A model generated the notes under the pieces. That model did no database searches, was not told the origin of the DNA, and saw only the letters and a list, made by a program, of their open reading frames with translations. Positions 27,210-36,907 of a stretch of 64,000 nucleotides of DNA are shown here, in pieces. The position numbers and the translations under genes were made by a program. The stretch comes from Paenibacillus nuruki. GTDB lineage: Bacteria > Bacillota > Bacilli > Paenibacillales > Paenibacillaceae. The stretch is taken from NCBI RefSeq assembly GCF_001721045.1, contig NZ_MDER01000024.1:46561-110560 (forward strand). The letters run 5' to 3'. Within the stretch, counting starts at the first letter, position 1. The number at the start of each line of letters is the position of its first letter.

Positions 27210-29375
27210 TTATAAAAAATCAGCTAAAATCTGATCTTGATCTAGCGGCTTAATCACTTTTGCATCGGGTAACAGTGTCTTGTCGTTCATCGAACGAATC
27301 AAAGCATCCTGATCCAACTCTGCTGTGAAAATGATATCAGCTTCTTCAATATGTGGAGTCAATGTTCCATGAGCCTCAGCGTGAAGATGGAACAACTGAT
27401 ACAGATTCGGTCGAATCAATTCAGTCATTGCTCGTCCGATCAGTGCAGAGCTCATCCGGTTTGTTGCAATATTATTAACATCATCAGGATAATGCTCCAG
27501 AGCGATATCTGTCCACAACATTTCACGTTGTTCTACATCGACAATAACTGGAATACAGATACGGGAATTAGCCGCAATATCTATACGATTTTGCACAGTA
27601 GATGCTTCAAAGACTTCACCTGATTGTGGCACTTGACGCATCATCCACCCTGCATAACATTCAGGTAAATCTTTGAATACTTGTGATGTAAAAGCATTCA
27701 CAGACATCTGAATATAGCGCACTCCCGATTCTCGGACAGAAGGAAGATGCAAGTCGATATACTCTGCCGCCCCTTCAGGAGCCGTAACAATATCCCCACT
27801 ATGAGCCGCTAAAAAGTGATCGGAACGCAGATTCATATATGAAATATGCTCTATTCGTTGCCATTGATCATCATACAGAATAGCAGATAGATCAATATCT
27901 ACGCGATCCGTATGTACATCATTTACCCATCCTTCTTTCCACCATACAAAAAAGCGCAAGGTATCGCCTTGATTCAGCGGTATCCATGAACCACGTGTTA
28001 ATGTACGTAATGACTTACTAGCAGAACGTACACCTAAAGGTACAAAATGTTTTTTTAACTGAGGATCGATATAGATTTGTCCCAGATCTGGCTGTTTAGC
28101 AAATTTGTCGATCAATGCTTGCTTTGTGACTGCAATAATCGAAGACGTTATCTGTTCGGTTAAAGGAACAAGAGGTTGAGTAGATACAAATAGCTTAGCT
28201 GTATTGCCTTTTGGGAAAAAGTGACGTCTAGGTAAGGAAGAAGAACGCTTTTCAAAATGAGCCAGTACACTTAATAAAATAGGTGTGGCTACTTCGGGAG
28301 CGATCATCCGATATCGATTCAACAAAGCCTCCATATCAACACCACTACGAATCAATCGATCCAGACGACGTACAAATTCACCTGGACGCTGACTTAATAG
28401 CTCTAAGATATGCTGATCCTGATGAGAAGCAAAAGCTTGTTCCACTTGGGAATAAAATGTTTGTGGACGATCTCCATGGCGCAGAGCATCAAAATGTATC
28501 GCTGTTTGTGGAAAATGTTGACGGTATTCGCCCGGGTGAAGTCTTTCGCCTAATCGAATCCATCTGCCTTCATAACGGAACATATCTTCCAGCGGGTTAC
28601 TGATATTTTCCAACAAGGCTAGGATTAATTTCCGCTGAGCACGTGAAAAAGAAACAAATCGAGTATTTGTTGCAAGACTCACATCCCCATTAGACAAAGC
28701 AGTAGCGATGCGCAAAACATCGGTAGCTGTCTGCACATGAGTATGTAACCAGTCTTTATCTATTTTACCCGCAGAAATTAATGCTGCGATAAAGATAGCA
28801 GCATTCTCTTTATTAGGGATCACATCAGGTGTACTTTGTTGCCAGTGAGGTTGATGATTCGCAAACCAGACCAAATGCTCACGACTTGTTACAGGAAGTG
28901 CAGAGACCGCACGAAGTAAATGTTCACATATTTGGGCAAATTCTTCTTCTGTTCCTAAATGAATCACACGTAAGGAGACTTGATCCAATAGCATAATCTT
29001 CGGTTGTTCATCTTCAGGGGTACTATGACTCTCAGGTAATATGCCTGTCCAATAATGAATAAGAGCGTTTATGTATAGCTGTGCATCTGACATTTGCATC
29101 ACTTGATCGGGGAATCGAGGGTACATCATCCGATAATTCCGTTCAAAACCTGTCATTTCACAGAGTTCTTTCACTAATTTCTTATACCACGCAGTAAAAG
29201 TAGTTACTGACCATGTATTTAATATATCTAATACTGCTGGCGAAAATGTAAACCCTAGCGGTTCTAAGTTGGTCAATGCTGTAGCTAATACATTAGCAGG
29301 TAATGAAGATTCTTGTTGCTGAGTATGTAAAATTACTTTTAATTCACGTTGTAAATAAATCGAAAATTGATCCAT
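27210..29375 (-). CDS. Large TerD-domain protein (SCO0854/MXAN_6230-like)
   Basis: 721 residues, no signal peptide. The N-terminal two-thirds is an uncharacterised helical region. About residues 430-600 show TerD-like strands: LRFFVWWKEGW, DRVDIDLSAILYDD, GDIVTAPEGAAEYIDLHL and RYIQMSVNAFTSQVF. TerD domains bind calcium in tellurium-resistance and stress systems; the large fused forms occur scattered in actinobacteria, myxobacteria and Firmicutes. No other ter genes are near. AAGGAGTG is ten bases before the ATG. The leader holds a promoter and an early terminator (29446-29513), so expression is probably conditional. Assignment to this subfamily is from memory. Confidence 0.65.
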   Translation of the reverse strand: MDQFSIYLQRELKVILHTQQQESSLPANVLATALTNLEPLGFTFSPAVLDILNTWSVTTFTAWYKKLVKELCEMTGFERNYRMMYPRFPDQVMQMSDAQLYINALIHYWTGILPESHSTPEDEQPKIMLLDQVSLRVIHLGTEEEFAQICEHLLRAVSALPVTSREHLVWFANHQPHWQQSTPDVIPNKENAAIFIAALISAGKIDKDWLHTHVQTATDVLRIATALSNGDVSLATNTRFVSFSRAQRKLILALLENISNPLEDMFRYEGRWIRLGERLHPGEYRQHFPQTAIHFDALRHGDRPQTFYSQVEQAFASHQDQHILELLSQRPGEFVRRLDRLIRSGVDMEALLNRYRMIAPEVATPILLSVLAHFEKRSSSLPRRHFFPKGNTAKLFVSTQPLVPLTEQITSSIIAVTKQALIDKFAKQPDLGQIYIDPQLKKHFVPLGVRSASKSLRTLTRGSWIPLNQGDTLRFFVWWKEGWVNDVHTDRVDIDLSAILYDDQWQRIEHISYMNLRSDHFLAAHSGDIVTAPEGAAEYIDLHLPSVRESGVRYIQMSVNAFTSQVFKDLPECYAGWMMRQVPQSGEVFEASTVQNRIDIAANSRICIPVIVDVEQREMLWTDIALEHYPDDVNNIATNRMSSALIGRAMTELIRPNLYQLFHLHAEAHGTLTPHIEEADIIFTAELDQDALIRSMNDKTLLPDAKVIKPLDQDQILADFL

Positions 29376-29445
29376 CGGCGATATTCACTCCTTAAGCGCT
29401 TAATAGGGTAAGCACCAACCATTGTTATACAAAAACAAATAAAAA

Positions 29446-29513
29446 AATCAGGAAACAGGTGTCCCTAATAAAGCTGCAATTGGATTAGAAGGAAGGGGCA
29501 CCATAGCCTGATT
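29446..29513 (-). terminator. Leader terminator / attenuator before the TerD-family gene
   Basis: On the minus strand AATCAGG...CCTGATT encloses GGTGCCCCT...AGGGACACC (one C-A mismatch) and is followed at once by seven Ts. It lies between a promoter and the gene start, beginning at the predicted transcription start, so it should stop most transcripts about 70 bases in unless relieved. Pairing is slightly better on the plus strand, but only the minus strand has the T-run. Confidence 0.7.
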
Positions 29514-29519
29514 GTTCTT

Positions 29520-29548
29520 ATTATAAGGAAGTTAAAAATGAAAAGCAA
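29520..29548 (-). promoter_or_regulatory. Sigma-A promoter of the TerD-family gene
   Basis: On the minus strand TTGCTT (29548-29543), 17 bases, TATAAT (29525-29520). The expected start, about 29513, coincides with the first base of the leader hairpin. Confidence 0.7.
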
Positions 29549-29799
29549 ACGTTACCAACTTCATCATATCTTCATTCACATTTCAGACATAAATTTAAAA
29601 ATAGTACACTATTCAGACAAAAAATGTTTTATAATGTGCTCATGCAGGTAAAAAAAGGTAATACTTATATTCTTTTTCAAAGATATCGATCTATGCTTTG
29701 GAAAAGACTAAAGTAGAAGCAATGATAAGATGTACACCTGTGTATTATTGTTCATTTGGAATACAGCAAGTTCATACTTTTTCGAAAGGCGGACTATCC
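29549..29799 (+). other. Catalase upstream region
   Basis: Part of a 424-base divergent gap. TATAAT at 29630-29635 may be the catalase -10; no good -35 is seen. No convincing PerR box and no gene were found. The frame of the catalase is open back to 29698 but has no ribosome site there. Confidence 0.4.
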
Positions 29800-31398
29800 A
29801 TGGCAGACGATAATCAGAAGCAACCGCAAGCAAGTGAACATGAAGAAGAATTAACGTTAACGAATCGTCAGGGACATCCGGTTACTGACAATCAGAATGT
29901 AAGAACCGTAGGTAATCGAGGTCCGATTACGCTAGAGAACTACAACTTTTTAGAAAAAATCTCTCATTTTGATCGGGAGCGTATTCCAGAACGTGTTGTT
30001 CATGCTCGAGGCGCTGGAGCACATGGCGTATTCGAAGCATATGGAACAGCTGGCGATGAACCTATTTCCAAGTATACTCGTGCCAAACTTTTTCAAGAAA
30101 AAGGAAAGCAAACGCCTGTTTTTGTACGCTTTTCAACAGTGGTACATGGCAATCATTCACCTGAAACATTACGTGATCCGCGCGGATTTGCGACAAAATT
30201 CTATACCGAAGATGGTAACTGGGATCTAGTCGGTAATAACTTAAAAATATTCTTTATTCGTGATCCTTTGAAATTTCCTGATATGGTTCATGCCTTTAAG
30301 CCTGATCCTGTTACGAATGTACAAGATATGGAACGCTTTTTTGATTTTCTGGCAAATAGTCCAGAGTCTACACATATGGCAACATTCCTCTTTTCTCCAT
30401 GGGGAATCCCTGCGAACTACCGGCAAATGCAAGGTTCCGGTGTGAATACCTACAAGTGGGTCAACAAAGACGGAGAAGCCGTATTGATCAAGTACCACTG
30501 GGAACCGGTAGAACAAGGGATTCAGAATCTAACGCAAGAACAGGCGAATCAAGTGCAAGGGTTAGATTTTAACCATGCGACAGTCGATCTGTATGATGCG
30601 ATTGATCGTGGAGAATATCCAGAGTGGGAATTGTGCGTACAGATTATGAGCGATGATTATCATCCTGAGCTGGACTTTGATCCGCTTGATCCGACCAAGT
30701 TATGGCCAGAAGATCAATTCCCATTTCTTCCAGTCGGCAAAATGACACTGAATCGTAATCCAGTAGACTATTTTACTGAAGTCGAGCAAGTGGCGTTCGG
30801 TACTGGGGTACTGGTAGATGGATTAGACTTCTCGGATGATAAATTGTTACAAGGGCGTACATTCTCTTATTCGGATACCCAGCGTCACCGGGTAGGAGCG
30901 AACTATCAGCAATTGCCGATTAATGCACCGAAGTCGAATGTCGCTACCAACCAATCTGGCGGGCAAATGCGTTATGAGCCAGACACAGCACCGAAGCAGA
31001 ATCCTCATGTAAATTATGAGCCTTCTTCTCTGGGTGGTCTGAAAGAAGCTCCCAAAGCAGGTGCTGATCATGAGCCTCATTATTATGATGTGAATCTAAT
31101 GCGTCAGAAGCTAGATCGTCCTAATGATTTTGCACAAGCAGGAGAAACGTATCGTAACTTTGAAGATTGGGAACGTAATGAGCTAGTAGCCAATATTGCA
31201 GCAAATCTAGCGCAATGTGCTGATGTGATTAGCGATAAATTTATTGCAAATCTACAACAAGCGGATACGGAGTATGCACAGCGTGTAACAGATGAATTAG
31301 CTAAAATTAAAGCTGATCCTTCGAACAAACCGTTACATCGTGCCAACAAAGCAGCCAAATTAGCCCAAGAAAAAGGTCATGATGCTAAACCGTACTAA
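29800..31398 (+). CDS. katX: Heme catalase, KatX-like
   Basis: 532 residues from ATG 29800 (AAAGG ten bases upstream). Clade-type small-subunit catalase: the His motif [15 protein letters not shown], the Asn motif in [13 protein letters not shown], and the heme-proximal Tyr in [15 protein letters not shown]. It reads closest, from memory, to B. subtilis KatX, the spore-associated catalase. It converts hydrogen peroxide to water and oxygen. Monocistronic; ends at terminator 31455-31502. A sporulation-type (SigB/SigF) promoter was not identified. Confidence 0.93.
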   Translation: MADDNQKQPQASEHEEELTLTNRQGHPVTDNQNVRTVGNRGPITLENYNFLEKISHFDRERIPERVVHARGAGAHGVFEAYGTAGDEPISKYTRAKLFQEKGKQTPVFVRFSTVVHGNHSPETLRDPRGFATKFYTEDGNWDLVGNNLKIFFIRDPLKFPDMVHAFKPDPVTNVQDMERFFDFLANSPESTHMATFLFSPWGIPANYRQMQGSGVNTYKWVNKDGEAVLIKYHWEPVEQGIQNLTQEQANQVQGLDFNHATVDLYDAIDRGEYPEWELCVQIMSDDYHPELDFDPLDPTKLWPEDQFPFLPVGKMTLNRNPVDYFTEVEQVAFGTGVLVDGLDFSDDKLLQGRTFSYSDTQRHRVGANYQQLPINAPKSNVATNQSGGQMRYEPDTAPKQNPHVNYEPSSLGGLKEAPKAGADHEPHYYDVNLMRQKLDRPNDFAQAGETYRNFEDWERNELVANIAANLAQCADVISDKFIANLQQADTEYAQRVTDELAKIKADPSNKPLHRANKAAKLAQEKGHDAKPY

Positions 31399-31454
31399 TA
31401 CGTACGAACATGATAAGCTTTTATAAATAAGATAGAAATGAAGTTAGTTGTAAG

Positions 31455-31502
31455 CTCTCTATCGTTTTCGCTGATTAGTGCGGGACGATAGAGAGTTTTA
31501 TT
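31455..31502 (+). terminator. Intrinsic terminator of the catalase gene
   Basis: CTCTCTATCGT pairs perfectly with ACGATAGAGAG, followed by TTTTATTTAT. Confidence 0.85.
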
Positions 31503-31616
31503 TATGTGCATATATAGTCGAATAGAGCAGAGATTATATACTAATCGTTTAGTCTACTATGAGAAAGGTTTAATGATAAGCAAGACGATATACATATAGC
31601 AAAGGCGGAGAATACA

Positions 31617-31769
31617 ATGAAAATTATTATTACACGTGAAGAAGCTGTTCAAAAAGGAATATGGGAAAAAGTGATGAAGATGTTCGGTGTGGACCAAGAT
31701 GATGATACCTATGCCAATGAACAGTTTATTTTGACCGAGGAACAAGCCAAACAATTGCAATTAATCTGA
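31617..31769 (+). CDS. Small conserved-looking protein, 50 residues
   Basis: Starts MKIIITREEAVQKGIW and ends FILTEEQAKQLQLI; acidic, soluble, no membrane segment. AAAGGCGGAG lies eight bases before the ATG and the stop TGA is followed 80 bases later by a terminator (31852-31881), so it looks like a complete transcription unit. The repeated pattern I-x-TREEA / LTEEQA hints at two similar short helices. Family not recognised. Confidence 0.65.
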   Translation: MKIIITREEAVQKGIWEKVMKMFGVDQDDDTYANEQFILTEEQAKQLQLI

Positions 31770-31851
31770 TCGTCTAAGATACTATCTAATGATAGTAGAT
31801 CAATCAGCAAAGCAGAGATCCAATAACTATTTTAAACTTCAAAAAGAAAGG

Positions 31852-31881
31852 CTACTCTTTTCGTTAAGAGTAGTTTTTTTT
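31852..31881 (+). terminator. Intrinsic terminator of the 50-residue gene
   Basis: CTACTCTT pairs with AAGAGTAG across TTCGTT-like loop bases, then eight Ts. Confidence 0.85.
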
Positions 31882-31980
31882 ATTGGCAATTATCTCTGTA
31901 TGTTTATATTTCCAAAATAAGTTATAAAAGGTATTATGAACCTGAAACCTAGTTGAAAGAAATGTTGTTATCCTTAAATA

Positions 31981-31994
31981 TGTAAGCGTTATCT
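31981..31994 (+). promoter_or_regulatory. cre site (CcpA) before the pectinesterase gene
   Basis: TGTAAGCGTTATCT fits the Bacillus cre consensus TGWAARCGYTWNCW at all 14 positions and lies 37 bases before the ATG, where bound CcpA would block transcription when glucose is plentiful. Confidence 0.75.
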
Positions 31995-32031
31995 TTTTGA
32001 GAAAGTTTACTTTATTCGAAGGAGTGTTGGC

Positions 32032-33081
32032 ATGAAAACATGGAAAGTGCTAGGAACAACAGCGATGGTTACTGCTTTATCTTTATCCATTGTAGGGATA
32101 ACTTCTGCGGAGGCGAATACGATCTCTTCTACATCTGTAAATGATCTAACCTCATCCAGCTCTACAGAATTAGCATCTGCTACAGCGGCTATTCCGGCAG
32201 GAGCCATCGTTGTGGATCAGAAAGGTTCAGGTCAGTACCAAACGGTACAAGCAGCCATCAATTCGATTCCAGCTAACAATAATCAACAGAAAATAATTTA
32301 TATCAAAAACGGTACGTATACTGAAAAATTAACGATCACTCAACCCCGGATTACATTACAAGGAGAAAGTACGACAGGGACTATTCTTAGCTACAATGCC
32401 ACCAATGCTAGTAGTGGAAGTACAACCAATAGCGCAAGTACTACGGTCAAAGGCGATTATTTTCAAGCCAAAACGATTACTTTCCGCAACAATGCAGGGA
32501 TTAATGCTGGGCAAGCTGTAGCTTTTTATAATAATGCAGACAAAGCGGTCTATACCGATGTTCGTTTTCTAGGGCATCAAGATACAGTCTATACACCGGG
32601 TACAGGCAGGCAATATTTCAAAAATTGTTATATTGAAGGAACGGTTGATTTTATTTTCGGATCGGCGACAGCTGTATTTGATCAATGTCAGATTCATAGT
32701 CTAGGTTCAGGCTATGTTACTGCTGCTTCTACAGGTGCAGATACGAAGTATGGCTATGTCTTTTTAAATAGTCGTCTGACCAGCAGTGGAACAGCCAATC
32801 AATCAGTATACCTCGGTAGACCGTGGCGTCCTTATTCAGCAGTGACGTATATCAATACCGATATGGGAGCTCATATTCAACCTACAGGTTGGGATAACTG
32901 GCGTGATCCAGCGAATGAAGCAACAGCTCGTTATTATGAATATGCAAGCAAAGGTGCAGGAGCGAACAACAATGCACGCGTGAAATGGGCAAAATTCTTA
33001 ACCAATGAGCAGGCAAAAGCAATCACTATCCAAACGGTACTTGGTGGAACAGATCAATGGAATCCTACACAAACGAATTAG
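32032..33081 (+). CDS. Secreted pectin methylesterase (CE8)
   Basis: 349 residues with a signal peptide (KTWKVLG, hydrophobic to about residue 25, cut near SAEA). After a Ser/Thr-rich linker, the right-handed beta-helix domain starts near residue 58. Catalytic residues of pectinesterases are seen: Asp184 in GHQDT, Asp206 in EGTVDFIFG, Arg263 in LGRPWRP. The enzyme removes methyl groups from homogalacturonan outside the cell. AAGGAG precedes the ATG. Monocistronic, with a perfect cre site upstream. Fits the plant-polymer lifestyle together with the rhamnose operon. Confidence 0.93.
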   Translation: MKTWKVLGTTAMVTALSLSIVGITSAEANTISSTSVNDLTSSSSTELASATAAIPAGAIVVDQKGSGQYQTVQAAINSIPANNNQQKIIYIKNGTYTEKLTITQPRITLQGESTTGTILSYNATNASSGSTTNSASTTVKGDYFQAKTITFRNNAGINAGQAVAFYNNADKAVYTDVRFLGHQDTVYTPGTGRQYFKNCYIEGTVDFIFGSATAVFDQCQIHSLGSGYVTAASTGADTKYGYVFLNSRLTSSGTANQSVYLGRPWRPYSAVTYINTDMGAHIQPTGWDNWRDPANEATARYYEYASKGAGANNNARVKWAKFLTNEQAKAITIQTVLGGTDQWNPTQTN

Positions 33082-33137
33082 AATGATTCTTTTAGATCAG
33101 ATCATCCTATATCAATATCGACTTATGCTGTTTTTGT

Positions 33138-33188
33138 AAAAAGGAGTCTGGCATTCTGCTTGGTAGAGGATGTTCAGATTCCTTTTTT
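33138..33188 (+). terminator. Intrinsic terminator of the pectinesterase gene
   Basis: AAAAAGGAGTCTG pairs with CAGATTCCTTTTT (one G-T pair), followed by a sixth T. Confidence 0.8.
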
Positions 33189-33345
33189 GAGTTGTCACCA
33201 AAAGTACATATAAAAAGCAGATAATACAAGCTTTTTTTGGGTAAAAAAAGAGTATAAACCCGTTGTTATATGTTATTTAAAAAGATACATATCAACATTG
33301 GCATAATAGAGAGCAGACTGTAATCACAGATAAAGGAGTGTTGGA

Positions 33346-36009
33346 ATGGAATATTATCGTCAGGAAGTCGATCAAGTACTTGAGGAAGTTGAAAGTTCGA
33401 CACAAGGATTATCGAATCAAGAAGCGAAGCAGCGTATTGAGACGCAAGGATACAATGAACTCAAAGGTAAAAAGAAAACACCAACATGGAAGCTGTTTTT
33501 AGAAAATTTCAAAGATCCCATGGTTATCGTATTATTAGCAGCTGTAACTGTGCAACTTATATTAGGGCAATGGGTAGAATCGATTATTATTTTCTTTGTG
33601 TTAATACTGAATGCGATTATCAGTGTTGTACAGACACGTAAAGCAGAAAGTTCGATTGATGCACTGAGGCAAATGTCTGCGCCTGAAGCTAAAGTGATTC
33701 GGGATGGAAAAAAGCAAAGTATCGAAGCTAGAGAATTGGTCAGTGGAGATATTGTACTTCTCGAAGCAGGAGATTATGTACCTGCGGATGGACGCTTACT
33801 AGAATCAGGTAGTCTCAAAGTCGATGAAGGGATGCTTACTGGAGAATCCGAAGCTGTAGATAAGCATATTGATCTTATTCATGAAGAAGCGCCGATTGGA
33901 GATCGCCGCAATATGGTGTTTAGCGGTTCACTGGTCGTGTATGGACGAGGCACAGTTGTGATTACAGGAACAGCATTAAATACCGAAATAGGTAAAATTG
34001 CTGGATTGATCGAAAGTGCAGAAGCCAAGCAGACACCACTACAACGTAAGCTTGAAAGCTTTAGTAAAAAGTTAGGTATATTTATTTTACTGCTATGTAT
34101 CGTTATTTTTGGTGTAGAAGCAGGTCGGATCTGGTTTTCAAATGAAGTAGTCGATATGACGGCAGCTATCTTGAATGCATTAATGTTTGCTGTGGCGGTA
34201 GCAGTAGCAGCTATTCCAGAAGCTTTATCGTCTATTGTTACGATCGTGTTGTCTGTTGGAACCAATAAAATGGCAAAACAACATGCTATTATTCGCAAAT
34301 TACCTGCGGTTGAATCACTTGGTTCTACCAGTGTTATCTGTACCGACAAAACAGGAACCTTAACACAAAATAAAATGACGGTAGTTGATTATTTTTTACC
34401 AGATGGAAGTACCGATGATTTCCCTGATGATCCTGAGCAATGGTCGGAAGGCGAACGCCGATTACTGCATATCGCTGTATTATGTAATGACTCGAATATC
34501 AATGATGAGGGTAAAGAGTTAGGTGATCCTACAGAAGTCGCTTTGATCGCTTTTAGTAACAAAAAGAATAAAAACTACAACGAAATTCGTGAAGAATTTC
34601 CGCGTCAAGGTGAGCTCCCATTTGATTCCGATCGTAAACTGATGTCTACGATCCATATGTTTGATGATCAAAAGGCAATGCTGACTAAAGGTGGGCCGGA
34701 TGTGTTAATCGGTCGCTGTACACAAGTATTTGTAGGTGACAAAGTCGTTCCACTAACGGACGAGATTCGTGAGCGTATGCAGACTGCTAACGAAGACTTT
34801 TCGAATCGTGCTTTGCGAGTGTTAGCGTATGGATACAAAATTATTCCTAATGATCAGACTCAAGTCGGTATAGAGGATGAGCAGGAGCTTATCCTTGTTG
34901 GACTAAGCGCTATGATCGATCCACCGCGTGAAGAAGTGGCTGGTTCGATTGCAGAATCCAAAAAAGCAGGTATCCGCACAGTAATGATTACAGGAGATCA
35001 CAAAACTACAGCGCAAGCGATAGGTAGAGATATTGGTCTAATGGATGATCAAGATATTGCGGTTACCGGTCAAGAACTGGATCAAATGTCTGAACAGGAA
35101 CTCGATCATCAATTGGAGAAAATTGCTGTCTATGCACGTGTATCTCCTGAAAATAAAATCAGAATCGTTCGTGCGTGGCAGAAAAAAGGTAAGATTACAG
35201 CTATGACTGGAGACGGTGTCAATGATGCACCGGCACTCAAGCAAGCTGATATTGGTGTCGCTATGGGTAGCGGAACAGATGTAGCTAGAGATTCAGCAGC
35301 GATGATCCTGACCGATGATAACTTTGTATCTATTGTCAATGCAGTAGGTGTAGGTAGAACAGTATTCGATAATATCAAAAAAGCGATTGCCTATTTATTT
35401 GCAGGCAACTTGGGTGCGATTATAGCGATTTTGTTCGCTTTGATTATGGATTGGATCAATCCTTTTACAGCGATTCAATTACTGTTTATCAATTTAGCGA
35501 ATGATTCTCTACCTGCTATTGCATTAGGCATGGAAAAAGCAGAACCTGATGTGATGAGCCGGAAGCCAAGAGATATCAATGAAGGTATTTTTGCAGGTGG
35601 AACGATGCAGGCTGTGATTACACGTGGTGTGCTGATCGGTATTGCAGTGATTTTGTCACAGTATATCGGTTTACAACACTCACCAGAAATGAGTGTTGCG
35701 ATGGCATTTACAACATTGATTCTAGCAAGAACGTTCCAGACTTTTGCTGCTCGTTCCAATGTACAGACCGCATTTGGAGTAGGATTGTTTAGCAACAAAT
35801 ATGTATTGGGTGCAGTAGCCCTATGTCTGTGTCTATATGGAGTCACATTACTTCCAGGGGTACGCGATATTTTCTCTATTCCTGTAGAGTTTGGTGTACA
35901 GCAATGGGCTGTAGCTACAGGGCTTGCGTTAGGAGCAGTATTGTTGATGGAAGTGGCTAAATGGATACGTACTAGAGTGACAATGAAGCAACAATTGAAC
36001 AATGCTTGA
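33346..36009 (+). CDS. P-type cation ATPase, calcium-transporting (P2A-like)
   Basis: 887 residues. Cation-ATPase N domain 1-70, actuator TGES near 165, membrane helix with AAIPEALSSIVTI (the ion-binding M4 region), phosphorylation site DKTGTLT near 332, nucleotide domain, hinge TGDGVNDAP near 625, and a C-terminal block of six helices. PEAL in M4 and the length fit the Firmicutes calcium-ATPase group (YloB/LMCA1-like). It expels Ca2+ (or possibly Mn2+) using ATP. Single gene closed by terminator 36051-36087. Confidence 0.9.
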   Translation: MEYYRQEVDQVLEEVESSTQGLSNQEAKQRIETQGYNELKGKKKTPTWKLFLENFKDPMVIVLLAAVTVQLILGQWVESIIIFFVLILNAIISVVQTRKAESSIDALRQMSAPEAKVIRDGKKQSIEARELVSGDIVLLEAGDYVPADGRLLESGSLKVDEGMLTGESEAVDKHIDLIHEEAPIGDRRNMVFSGSLVVYGRGTVVITGTALNTEIGKIAGLIESAEAKQTPLQRKLESFSKKLGIFILLLCIVIFGVEAGRIWFSNEVVDMTAAILNALMFAVAVAVAAIPEALSSIVTIVLSVGTNKMAKQHAIIRKLPAVESLGSTSVICTDKTGTLTQNKMTVVDYFLPDGSTDDFPDDPEQWSEGERRLLHIAVLCNDSNINDEGKELGDPTEVALIAFSNKKNKNYNEIREEFPRQGELPFDSDRKLMSTIHMFDDQKAMLTKGGPDVLIGRCTQVFVGDKVVPLTDEIRERMQTANEDFSNRALRVLAYGYKIIPNDQTQVGIEDEQELILVGLSAMIDPPREEVAGSIAESKKAGIRTVMITGDHKTTAQAIGRDIGLMDDQDIAVTGQELDQMSEQELDHQLEKIAVYARVSPENKIRIVRAWQKKGKITAMTGDGVNDAPALKQADIGVAMGSGTDVARDSAAMILTDDNFVSIVNAVGVGRTVFDNIKKAIAYLFAGNLGAIIAILFALIMDWINPFTAIQLLFINLANDSLPAIALGMEKAEPDVMSRKPRDINEGIFAGGTMQAVITRGVLIGIAVILSQYIGLQHSPEMSVAMAFTTLILARTFQTFAARSNVQTAFGVGLFSNKYVLGAVALCLCLYGVTLLPGVRDIFSIPVEFGVQQWAVATGLALGAVLLMEVAKWIRTRVTMKQQLNNA

Positions 36010-36050
36010 GATCGATAGAAGAAGCATGATAGATAGTGTTAGAACCCATA

Positions 36051-36087
36051 AGAAGGTGAAGCGTATCATACGTCTCACCTTCTTTTT
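36051..36087 (+). terminator. Intrinsic terminator after the P-type ATPase gene
   Basis: AGAAGGTGA pairs with TCACCTTCT; Ts follow. Confidence 0.85.
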
Positions 36088-36227
36088 CATTGCTTAAGAT
36101 AGGGGATAAGGTTTATTTGTCCCATACAGCTATGGTAAAATGAAGATGGTAATATAAAATCCATTTTTGAGATAAAAAGGAATAAATAAAAAAAGCGCAT
36201 TATAAGCACTGGAGGTGAACACTACTT

Positions 36228-36434
36228 ATGTTAAAAGGTAAAAATATAACAGGTAGGCTCATAGCCGTGATGTATTGCTTGGTGATGTTTGAACTTTTAG
36301 TTCGAGCACCAGAAGGTCAAGTTGCGCATCATCCAATGTGGTATTATTCGATGATTCCATTAGGAGCAGTTGTTATTTACACTATTTTCGATAAATTTAT
36401 TAAGTTTGATTTCTTTAAAGAAGACGAGCGATAA
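36228..36434 (+). CDS. Small membrane protein, 68 residues
   Basis: Two hydrophobic segments (about residues 9-25 and 39-58) flank an HHPMWYY loop; the C-terminus is charged (KFDFFKEDER). GGAGGTG lies ahead of the ATG. No family recognised. It converges on a minus-strand small gene across the hairpin at 36449-36491. Confidence 0.7.
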   Translation: MLKGKNITGRLIAVMYCLVMFELLVRAPEGQVAHHPMWYYSMIPLGAVVIYTIFDKFIKFDFFKEDER

Positions 36435-36448
36435 TGACCGACAAAAAA

Positions 36449-36491
36449 ACAGCCTGTTATCAGAGCATCTAAATGCTTGATTACAGGCTGT
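36449..36491 (-). terminator. Terminator hairpin between two small convergent genes
   Basis: ACAGCCTGTTATCA pairs with TTGATTACAGGCTGT apart from a bulge. The minus-strand side is followed by seven Ts, so it mainly serves the 53-residue minus gene. Confidence 0.8.
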
Positions 36492-36563
36492 ATGTTGTAA
36501 CAATAGAATATATCAACAATTGCTAAATGATGCTGTATAGATTAAAAGGATGTCTGAAAAAGA

Positions 36564-36725
36564 TTACTCTTTATCAGATTTATCGTCATCTCCAGCTGCT
36601 TTTGGAGAAGGTTTGGCTGTCCATTCATCGGCTTGTGTCTCGATATTGGAGCCATCCTCTTTTCTCTTTTTCTCCATCAGTGTATCTTCTGAATGAGTTT
36701 CGGGTTGTTTGTTTTCTTCTGTCAT
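36564..36725 (-). CDS. Small hydrophilic acidic protein, 53 residues
   Basis: Begins MTEENKQPETHSEDT and ends KAAGDDDKSDKE; nearly all residues are polar and it is likely disordered. GAGGAGG lies seven to eight bases before the ATG on the minus strand and a minus-strand terminator follows (36449-36491), so the transcription unit is complete. Too short for common ORF cut-offs and easily missed. Similar disordered small proteins are frequent in spore formers; function unknown. Confidence 0.65.
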   Translation of the reverse strand: MTEENKQPETHSEDTLMEKKRKEDGSNIETQADEWTAKPSPKAAGDDDKSDKE

Positions 36726-36875
36726 GATTAACTCCTCCTCGTATTGAAATCAGTATAGTGTTCCTTTCTATATATACCCGTTCTCGCTTTGGACAAACAT
36801 TGTTTTGGATTTGATTGTGATCGACTATTGATTCTGCCATAATAAAATCAAGTGATAAATCGATATTCTTTTTTA

Positions 36876-36889
36876 TGAAAGCGTTATAT
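36876..36889 (+). promoter_or_regulatory. cre-like site before the Gfo/Idh-SDR-ThuA operon
   Basis: TGAAAGCGTTATAT matches TGWAARCGYTWNCW at 13 of 14 positions and lies 19 bases before the start codon. Confidence 0.6.
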
Positions 36890-36907
36890 TTCTAAGGAGG
36901 AGATCAG

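Noticed and set aside
29446..29513. T-box riboswitch reading of the plus strand (AGGGGCACC)
   Set aside because: The T-box sequence, specifier stem and a downstream aminoacyl-related gene are missing, and the T-run is on the minus strand.
33879..36002. Long minus-strand frames within the P-type ATPase gene
   Set aside because: Antisense shadows of a well-conserved gene; no ribosome sites.
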